A stretch of DNA of 9,882 nucleotides, taken from NCBI GenBank assembly GCA_022448765.1, contig JAKUTI010000091.1:1-9882 (forward strand), in the 5' to 3' direction. Shown here in pieces: positions 4,653-9,882 of the stretch. A program made the position numbers and the translations under genes. The stretch is from Pseudomonadales bacterium. Lineage in GTDB: Bacteria > Pseudomonadota > Gammaproteobacteria > Pseudomonadales > Azotimanducaceae. A model generated the notes under the pieces. That model was not told where the DNA came from and did no database searches. It was given only the letters and a program-made list of their open reading frames with translations. Numbering within the stretch: position 1 is the first letter of the stretch; the number at the start of each line of letters is the position of its first letter.

Positions 4653-7216
4653 TCTTTTGTGGAGTTAGCATCGCTTACAAGCTCGTAAAGTAACTCCAGA
4701 GCCGCAAGTGGCGAATAGTTGTTTGCATCGATTGACTGGATACGCTCAACGATCGGATCAATCGGCGGCGAATTGCTCGATGTTTGGGTGAAGAGATCCC
4801 GCTGTCCGTCGGCCGAAATGGCGGCCGCGTTTTCAAGGGAATGTAGCTTTTGCTTTGCGTCAGCTAATACGGTTTCGGGTATTCCCGCGAGTTTAGCGAC
4901 TTGTATACCGTAACTCTGAGATGCCGCGCCCTCGCGCACTGCGTGCAGAAATACCACATCCCCTCCGTGTTCGACGGCGTCGAGATGGACATTGGCGATT
5001 CCCGCTAACTCGTCGGGTAGTGCGGTCAGTTCAAAATAATGGGTAGCAAAGAGGGCGAAGGATTTAATTCGAGAACCGATCTCGTTTGCGATGGCCCAAG
5101 CCAGAGCAAGGCCGTCAAATGTGCTTGTTCCTCGGCCGATTTCGTCGAGCAACACTAAACTTTGGCTCGTCGCGTTGTGGAGTATGTTAGCGGCTTCGGT
5201 CATTTCCACCATAAAGGTTGAGCGGCCACCGGCCAGGTCATCGGATGCTCCTATACGCGTGAAGATTCGATCGATTGGTCCTAACCGTGCAAAGCTTGCA
5301 GGTACGAAGCAGCCTGCATACGCCATCAATGTGATCAACGCGGTTTGTCGCATATAAGTCGATTTGCCACCCATATTAGGTCCAGTGATGACGAGCATGT
5401 GCCGACCTTCATGAAGGTCGATTGAGTTGGGAACGAACGTGTTTGGACCCGTCGAAAGCACTGGATGACGGCCGTCACGTATTTCAATACAACGTGTCGG
5501 GCTAAATTCAGGGCGCGTTAAACCCAAAATCTCCGCCGCATCAGCGAGAGCTTGTAGAACGTCGATCCGAGCAATCGTAGCGGCGATGGAACGCAAACCG
5601 ACGATGTCAACCTGCAAAAACTCGACGAGATCCTGAAAGAGACGCTTTTCGTAATGTAGCGCTCGCGCCTTGCTGGAGAGGACTTTGTCCTCGAATGTTT
5701 TGAGTTCGGGCGTAATGTAACGCTCGGCGTTTTTCAGCGTTTGCCGTCGAACATATTCAGGGGGTAATTCCCCAGTAACTGCTCTGCTCGTTTCGATGTA
5801 GTAACCGTGAACGCGGTTGTACCCGACCTTAAGTGTGTTAATGCCTGTGCGCTTTCTTTCTCTGGCCTCAAGTTGTTCGAGATAACCGGATGCGTTCTCA
5901 GAGAGGTCTCGCAGTTGATCCAGGTGCTCGTCGAATCCTCGTGCAATACATCCACCGTCGCGAATCGTCGCTGGCGGGCTTTCAATTAGCGTATTTGAGA
6001 GACGGACTTGCCATTTCGTCTCCTCGGGAAGAGATTTGAAGGAATCGTCTAGTGCGGGGACGTGCAGTGATTCCACTAAGCTTTTGAGAGCCGGAAGTGA
6101 AGCGAGGCCCTCGCGTAAGCGTGCTAGGTCGCGCGGACTTGCCGTGCCGAGCGCCGTACGCGTGATAATCCGGTGCATGTCACCAACGGAAGAAAGACAC
6201 GTTTTGAATTGTTCGCTCGAGCCACTGCTTAGTATGGCTTCGATCACGTCGTGTCGATGACCTACTTCAACTTGGTCTGTTAGCGGTCCATGGAGCCATT
6301 CCCGTAAGAGTCGGGCTCCCATTGGTGTTACGGAGTAGTTAATCACTCCGAATAGGGTGTTGTCCGTACCGCTGCCATCGAATCGCCTATCAATTTCCAG
6401 ATTGCGTCGCGTTGGCCCATCAATGACGACGACGCGATCGTCTGCGTGCAGACTGATACTGGTTAGGAACGCTAATGACTGACACTGGGCTTCCTGAGCG
6501 TAGCGGAGCACAGCGGCGGCGGCACCGACGCCAACGGTACAGTGGGCGACGCCAAATCCGTCGAGACTCGAAACGGAAAACTGATCAAGAAGCGCTCGTT
6601 GACCGAGGATACTATCGAACCGGTCTCGTTCGAGAGACGTTATCGTTATTTCGGGCATGTGGAAATCGTGCCCCTCAGGAACGAGGATTTCGGATGGTCG
6701 AACGCGCTCAAGCAGGGTGTTGAGGTCGCGTTCAGAGCTTGGTTCCGCGATACGATATTCACTCGTCGACAAATTAAGCCAAGCGACGCCGGCTGGCTGG
6801 TCATCTTTGTGGGACGGGACGAGTGCCATAAGAATACTTTCACGGTTGTGATCGATTAGTGCGTCTTCGGTCAATGTTCCCGGCGTGACGATGCGCTGTA
6901 CTTTTCGTTCGACCGGACCGCGACTAGACGCGGGATCACCAATTTGCTCGCAGATTGCGATCGATTTGCCCTGTGCGGTCAATCTGGCGAGATAGGAGTC
7001 CACGGCGTGAAACGGGACACCGCACATGGGAATGGGCTGTCCTGCGGACTGACCCCGTGTAGTGAGCGTAATGTCTAAGAGTTCAGACGCTTTTTTTGCA
7101 TCGTCGAAAAAGAGTTCGTAGAAGTCGCCCATTCGATAGAACAACAGGGCGTTGGGGTGGTCGGCTTTTATCCCCAAGTACTGCTGCATCATCGGTGTAT
7201 GTGCGGATGAATTCAT
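4649..7216 (-). CDS. mutS: DNA mismatch repair protein MutS
   Basis: MutS recognises base mismatches and small loops in DNA and recruits MutL to start strand-specific repair. At 855 residues it is the normal MutS1 length. The N-terminal mismatch-binding domain contains the GDFYELFFDDA motif with Phe32 (wedged into the mismatch) and Glu34. Connector and core/lever domains run from about 120 to 560, with the clamp region near 425-530. The ATPase domain shows the Walker A GPNMGGKST (612-620), SDDLAGGRSTF (658-668), the Walker B LLDEIGRGTST (689-699, Asp691/Glu692) and ATHYFEL (724-730). QRDLF at 805-809 fits a beta-clamp binding motif, followed by the C-terminal oligomerisation helix region (about 825-850). 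The N-terminal HTPMMQQYL matches relatives and supports ATG 7216, though its ribosome site is poor. A run of seven A spans codons 40-42. Transcribed divergently from recA and followed by fdxA. Confidence 0.98.
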   Translation of the reverse strand: MNSSAHTPMMQQYLGIKADHPNALLFYRMGDFYELFFDDAKKASELLDITLTTRGQSAGQPIPMCGVPFHAVDSYLARLTAQGKSIAICEQIGDPASSRGPVERKVQRIVTPGTLTEDALIDHNRESILMALVPSHKDDQPAGVAWLNLSTSEYRIAEPSSERDLNTLLERVRPSEILVPEGHDFHMPEITITSLERDRFDSILGQRALLDQFSVSSLDGFGVAHCTVGVGAAAAVLRYAQEAQCQSLAFLTSISLHADDRVVVIDGPTRRNLEIDRRFDGSGTDNTLFGVINYSVTPMGARLLREWLHGPLTDQVEVGHRHDVIEAILSSGSSEQFKTCLSSVGDMHRIITRTALGTASPRDLARLREGLASLPALKSLVESLHVPALDDSFKSLPEETKWQVRLSNTLIESPPATIRDGGCIARGFDEHLDQLRDLSENASGYLEQLEARERKRTGINTLKVGYNRVHGYYIETSRAVTGELPPEYVRRQTLKNAERYITPELKTFEDKVLSSKARALHYEKRLFQDLVEFLQVDIVGLRSIAATIARIDVLQALADAAEILGLTRPEFSPTRCIEIRDGRHPVLSTGPNTFVPNSIDLHEGRHMLVITGPNMGGKSTYMRQTALITLMAYAGCFVPASFARLGPIDRIFTRIGASDDLAGGRSTFMVEMTEAANILHNATSQSLVLLDEIGRGTSTFDGLALAWAIANEIGSRIKSFALFATHYFELTALPDELAGIANVHLDAVEHGGDVVFLHAVREGAASQSYGIQVAKLAGIPETVLADAKQKLHSLENAAAISADGQRDLFTQTSSNSPPIDPIVERIQSIDANNYSPLAALELLYELVSDANSTKD

Positions 7217-7281
7217 CAGGGTCTAGCCTACGATAGATAAGGAAAACCTTGAAATCGGATTTGTATTGGGTGTATTTCAGC

Positions 7282-7310
7282 TTGCGCATAGTACTGAGTA
7301 TATATACAGT
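7282..7310 (+). promoter_or_regulatory. Approximate recA promoter overlapping the SOS box
   Basis: TTGCGC (7282-7287) and TACAGT (7305-7310) lie 17 bases apart and could be the -35 and -10 elements. The fit is modest (three and four of six), and the AT-rich core of the LexA box offers other -10 choices. A promoter here is expected because recA follows with its own ribosome site; the exact elements are uncertain. I saw no convincing promoter for mutS on the other strand of this gap. Confidence 0.3.
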
Positions 7311-7311
7311 A
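7292..7311. promoter_or_regulatory. LexA-binding SOS box upstream of recA
   Basis: TACTGAGTATATATACAGTA has the gammaproteobacterial SOS-box form CTG-N10-CAG with a TA-alternating core and the flanking TACTG/CAGTA symmetry seen at the E. coli recA operator. The outer palindrome extends to GTACTG/CAGTAC (7291-7312). It lies 24 bases before the recA ATG, and its centre is about 85 bases from the mutS start. LexA bound here should block recA until DNA damage activates RecA-promoted LexA self-cleavage. Confidence 0.92.
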
Positions 7312-7334
7312 CTCTGAAAAGGCTGGAGATAACG

Positions 7335-8420
7335 ATGGCTGATTCAGAAAAGGACCGCGCATTGTCCGCAGCCCTGTCCCAAATTGAACGCCAGTTTGGC
7401 AAGGGCTCGATGATGCGGCTTGGCGATCGCGAACAGGCGGTAGTGCCATCTATATCCACAGGATCACTGGGTTTGGATATCGCGTTGGGTATTGGGGGAT
7501 TGCCCAGGGGCAGAGTGGTGGAAATATACGGACCAGAATCTTCGGGTAAGACAACCTTGACGCTTCAGGTCATTGCAGAAGCTCAGAAGGAAGGTGGGAC
7601 CTGCGCGTTTATCGATGCAGAGCATGCTTTGGATCCTGTTTATGCTGAGGCGTTGGGTGTCAACACCGACGATCTATTGGTTTCCCAGCCCGATACGGGG
7701 GAACAAGCCCTTGAAATCTGCGACATGGTCGTTCGGTCAGGGGCCGTTGATGTCGTGGTTATCGATTCCGTTGCGGCGTTGACACCCAAGGCGGAAATCG
7801 AAGGCGAGATGGGTGACTCTCATGTTGGCTTACAGGCGCGACTAATGAGCCAAGCTCTCCGGAAAATGACAGCTAATATCAAGAATTCCAATACGTTGGT
7901 GGTATTTATTAACCAAATTCGTATGAAAATTGGGGTCATGTTCGGATCACCGGAGACAACCACGGGAGGCAACGCACTTAAATTTTACTCGTCTGTACGT
8001 TTGGATATTCGTCGAATCGGAGCGGTTAAGGACGGTGACGAGGTCATCGGGAACGAAACTCGGGTGAAAGTGCTTAAAAACAAGGTTGCCCCTCCTTTTC
8101 GCCAAGCAGAGTTTCAGATTCTTTACGGCAAAGGCATTTTCCGTGAAGGGGAGATCATAGAAATCGGTGTCGAACAGGGGATCATAGAGAAGTCAGGTGC
8201 TTGGTATTCGTACGACGGAGACCGTATTGGTCAGGGTCGAAAGAATGCGGCCGAATGGCTCGCTGAAAATGTGGACGCTTGTCGAGAAATCGAACGTCAA
8301 ATTACCGAGCAGTTGTTACCTCAAGCGACGGAAATCGACGCTAAATCCGCAAAACACGATGTAACGGATGCCGCGATAGGCGATAACGATGAACTGGCGG
8401 ACATCGAGAAGGTCGGATAG
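7335..8420 (+). CDS. recA: Recombinase RecA
   Basis: RecA forms ATP-dependent filaments on single-stranded DNA, carries out homologous pairing and strand exchange, and promotes LexA cleavage to induce the SOS response. The product has 361 residues (E. coli 353). Walker A GPESSGKT is at 66-73; the catalytic Glu96 is in FIDAEHALDP; Walker B VVIDSVAAL ends near 149 with Asp144. The DNA-binding loop L2 spans about 194-212 (QIRMKIGVMFGSPETTTGG), and Phe217 lies in KFYSSVRLDIRR. The C-terminal tail is acidic, as usual. ATG 7335 is chosen: GGAG at 7325-7328 sits six bases before it and MADSEKDRAL aligns with relatives. An open frame continues upstream to about 7266, but it crosses the promoter and LexA box and is not coding. 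recX follows after 14 bases. Confidence 0.98.
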   Translation: MADSEKDRALSAALSQIERQFGKGSMMRLGDREQAVVPSISTGSLGLDIALGIGGLPRGRVVEIYGPESSGKTTLTLQVIAEAQKEGGTCAFIDAEHALDPVYAEALGVNTDDLLVSQPDTGEQALEICDMVVRSGAVDVVVIDSVAALTPKAEIEGEMGDSHVGLQARLMSQALRKMTANIKNSNTLVVFINQIRMKIGVMFGSPETTTGGNALKFYSSVRLDIRRIGAVKDGDEVIGNETRVKVLKNKVAPPFRQAEFQILYGKGIFREGEIIEIGVEQGIIEKSGAWYSYDGDRIGQGRKNAAEWLAENVDACREIERQITEQLLPQATEIDAKSAKHDVTDAAIGDNDELADIEKVG

Positions 8421-8434
8421 TCCGTTTTCGTTTC

Positions 8435-8905
8435 ATGGAATTGCCTGAAGAGACTCGAGATGCCCATCAGGTTGCTGTGAAGCTGCTGGCTCGCCGGGAA
8501 CATTCGACCCAAGAACTGCGACGCAAACTCTCGAGCAGGGGGTTCTCTAACGAAAGTATCGATGCCGCAGTTTCCTCTCTCCAAGAAGCTGATTTAGTTT
8601 CGGACACCCGCTATGTGGAGGTCTTCGTACGCAGCCGTATCAATCGAGGCGATGGACCGGTGAAAGTATTGGCATCGCTTCGCGAACGCGGGATCGGTGA
8701 CGAACTGATTGAACAATTTCTTACATACGACGACTTGTTTTGGGTCGATCGTGCGGAACGTGTTATTGAAAAGAAGTTCGGTCCGCAACCCGTTGTCGAC
8801 GATGAAATCGATTCGGAAGACTGGGGTAAACGCGCGAGGTTTCTGGCTGGGAGGGGTTTCGGGGCCGAAATCATATACCGAAGCCTGGGGCCGCAACACG
8901 GATAG
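8435..8905 (+). CDS. recX: RecA regulatory protein RecX
   Basis: RecX binds RecA filaments and in E. coli blocks their extension and inhibits RecA activity. The 156 residues fit the family (E. coli 166) and its plan of repeated three-helix units. Recognisable stretches are AVKLLARREHSTQELRRKLSSRG near 14-36, followed by LVSDTRYVEVFVRSRINRGDGPVKV (about 54-78), and the C-terminal KRARFLAGRGFGAEIIYRSL. Position directly after recA is the strongest support. The ATG lies 14 bases after the recA stop and has no clear ribosome site, so low-level translation or readthrough from the SOS-controlled recA transcript is likely. I see no terminator-like hairpin between the two genes. The stop codon lies in a small inverted repeat. 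Confidence 0.94.
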   Translation: MELPEETRDAHQVAVKLLARREHSTQELRRKLSSRGFSNESIDAAVSSLQEADLVSDTRYVEVFVRSRINRGDGPVKVLASLRERGIGDELIEQFLTYDDLFWVDRAERVIEKKFGPQPVVDDEIDSEDWGKRARFLAGRGFGAEIIYRSLGPQHG

Positions 8906-8923
8906 CCGCAACGGTAACGGCTA
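8903..8923 (+). terminator. Weak hairpin at the end of recX
   Basis: TAGCCG (8903-8908, including the recX stop codon) and CGGCTA (8918-8923) form a six-base stem around a nine-base loop. No T run follows, so intrinsic termination is doubtful. It may end or slow recA-recX transcription before alaS, or be chance. Confidence 0.25.
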
Positions 8924-8948
8924 GTCTTCAGCTGTAGAGCAATCGGCG

Positions 8949-8954
8949 TATACT
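8949..8954 (+). promoter_or_regulatory. Candidate -10 element for alaS
   Basis: TATACT matches five of six -10 positions and lies 32 bases before the alaS ATG, in the 81-base recX-alaS gap. Upstream, TTCAGC at 8927-8932 (16-base spacer) is only a poor -35. A separate alaS promoter is plausible because alaS is needed constantly while recA-recX is SOS-controlled. Confidence 0.35.
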
Positions 8955-8986
8955 TGCCCGCCGTTTAAACCCGGATTCCCGCTTTT

Positions 8987-9882
8987 ATGCGAACCGCTGA
9001 TTTACGTTCCGCATTCTTAGACTTTTTTGGTGAACGCAGCCATCGTGTTGTTGCGTCGGACTCGCTTGTTCCAACGAACGACCCAACGTTGCTCTTCACT
9101 AACTCGGGGATGGTTCAATTTAAGGACGCATTGCTCGGACGCGAAGCGAGGGATTATGTGCGAGCGGTGTCTTGTCAGCGTTGTGTGCGAGCTGGAGGAA
9201 AGCATAACGACCTGGAGAACGTCGGTTACACCGCTCGACATCACACCCTATTCGAAATGCTGGGGAACTTCAGCTTCGGTGATTACTTCAAAGAGGAAAC
9301 GATCGGTTGGGCTTGGCAATTCGTTACAGAGATTCTTAAGCTTCCCGAAGACCGGCTGTGGGTGACCGTCCATCCGACCGATGCTGATGCACGAGCCATA
9401 TGGACCGGGAAAATCGGCTTAGCTGAAAGTCGTGTTATTGACCTGGAGGACAACTTCTGGGCGATGGGCGAGACTGGACCGTGTGGGCCTGACACCGAGA
9501 TTTTTTATGATCAAGGTCCCGAGCTTGCTGGAGGACCGCCGGGATCACCGGACCAGGACGGTGACCGATTTCTTGAATTCTGGAATCTGGTTTTTCCCCA
9601 ATTTGATCGTGCGGAGGACGGTTCACTTTCTTCCCTAGCGACACCTGGCGTCGATACCGGTATGGGTCTGGAGCGGGTTGCCGCCCTCACGCAACGTGTC
9701 CTCAGTAATTACGAGATTGATCTCTTTCAAGACGTCATTCGGAAAGCTGCCGAATTTGCGGGCCTAGCCGATGAACCTGGTGTTGTCCAAGAACCTTCGC
9801 TACGCGTAATTTCCGATCACATAAGGTCGGCTGGTTTCTTAGTTGCTGACGGTGTTCTTCCGGGAAATGAGGATAGAAGTTA
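8987..9882 (+). CDS. alaS: Alanyl-tRNA synthetase, N-terminal part (3' end outside window)
   Basis: AlaRS charges tRNA-Ala with alanine; it is an essential class II synthetase in the cytoplasm. The frame is open from ATG 8987 to the right edge, 298 residues, about a third of the usual length near 875, and covers most of the aminoacylation domain. Motif landmarks are AFLDFFGERSHRVV near 9-22, SLVPTNDPTLLFTNSGMVQFKD, SCQRCVRAGGKHNDLENVG (class II motif 2 region), HHTLFEMLGNFSFGDYFK, DNFWAMGETGPCGP, GVDTGMGLERVAAL (motif 3) and the start of the tRNA-recognition region, RVISDHIRSAGFLVADGVLPGNE. The editing and C-Ala domains would lie beyond the window. The ATG aligns with the family N-terminus, but its ribosome site is weak (GGA twelve bases upstream). 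Placement after recA-recX matches the enterobacterial order. Confidence 0.97.
   Translation, partial: MRTADLRSAFLDFFGERSHRVVASDSLVPTNDPTLLFTNSGMVQFKDALLGREARDYVRAVSCQRCVRAGGKHNDLENVGYTARHHTLFEMLGNFSFGDYFKEETIGWAWQFVTEILKLPEDRLWVTVHPTDADARAIWTGKIGLAESRVIDLEDNFWAMGETGPCGPDTEIFYDQGPELAGGPPGSPDQDGDRFLEFWNLVFPQFDRAEDGSLSSLATPGVDTGMGLERVAALTQRVLSNYEIDLFQDVIRKAAEFAGLADEPGVVQEPSLRVISDHIRSAGFLVADGVLPGNEDRS

Noticed and set aside
4570..4671. N-terminal extension of fdxA to an ATG inside mutS
   Set aside because: The 34 added residues are unrelated to ferredoxins, and the internal ATG at 4569 matches the family start exactly with a usable ribosome site.
6475..6859. Overlapping + strand open frames (82 and 105 codons) opposite mutS
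   Set aside because: They lie wholly antisense to the well-conserved connector-domain coding region of mutS, encode no recognisable motif and have no ribosome site of note.
7266..7334. Longer RecA starting about 23 codons upstream
   Set aside because: The extension would translate the promoter and SOS box; ATG 7335 has a good ribosome site and matches known RecA N-termini.
1..9882. CRISPR arrays, tRNA or rRNA genes, insertion sequences, phage or defence genes
   Set aside because: I saw no regularly spaced repeats, cloverleaf-forming gap sequence, transposase or integrase; nearly every base is in a recognised housekeeping gene and the gaps are under 120 bases.

Overview
The window is a 9.9 kb piece of a bacterial chromosome made almost entirely of conserved housekeeping genes. 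Protein content and gene order point to a gammaproteobacterium. The block eno-ftsB-truD-pcm-nlpD is the gammaproteobacterial arrangement, the seven-iron ferredoxin FdxA next to mutS is Pseudomonas-like, and recA-recX-alaS is the order seen in enterobacteria. The recA SOS box has the classic CTG-N10-CAG gammaproteobacterial form. Base composition looks roughly balanced by eye. I cannot name a genus.

Layout. Positions 1-4166 (+ strand) form one tightly packed block: the 3' end of eno, then ftsB, truD, pcm, a DUF368/PopT-type membrane protein and nlpD. Adjacent genes abut or overlap by 4 to 11 bases, apart from a 3-base gap between ftsB and truD, so they are probably co-transcribed and translationally coupled. 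Facing them on the - strand is mutS followed by fdxA (4246-7216). A 118-base divergent region (7217-7334) separates mutS from recA and contains an excellent LexA box. recA, recX and the 5' part of alaS then run on the + strand to the end of the window. The only non-coding stretches are about 79 bases (4167-4245), 79 bases (4570-4648), 118 bases (7217-7334), 14 bases (8421-8434) and 81 bases (8906-8986). No stretch above 300 bases lacks a gene.

Functions. The first block mixes central metabolism (enolase), the divisome (FtsB), tRNA modification (TruD), protein repair (Pcm), probable lipid-carrier recycling for cell-wall synthesis (PopT/DUF368) and control of septal peptidoglycan cleavage (NlpD). 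The second half is a genome-maintenance cluster: MutS for mismatch repair, RecA for recombination and SOS induction, and RecX as the RecA modulator, ending in alanyl-tRNA synthetase.

What is unusual is what is missing and what was added. Compared with the familiar eno-ftsB-ispD-ispF-truD-surE-pcm-nlpD-rpoS and fdxA-mutS-cinA-recA orders, this locus lacks ispD, ispF, surE, rpoS and cinA, with no room for remnants. A DUF368 gene sits between pcm and nlpD. I found no mobile element, CRISPR array, tRNA or rRNA gene, phage gene or defence system, and nothing I would call a new biological system. The observations below are mainly about gene order and regulation.
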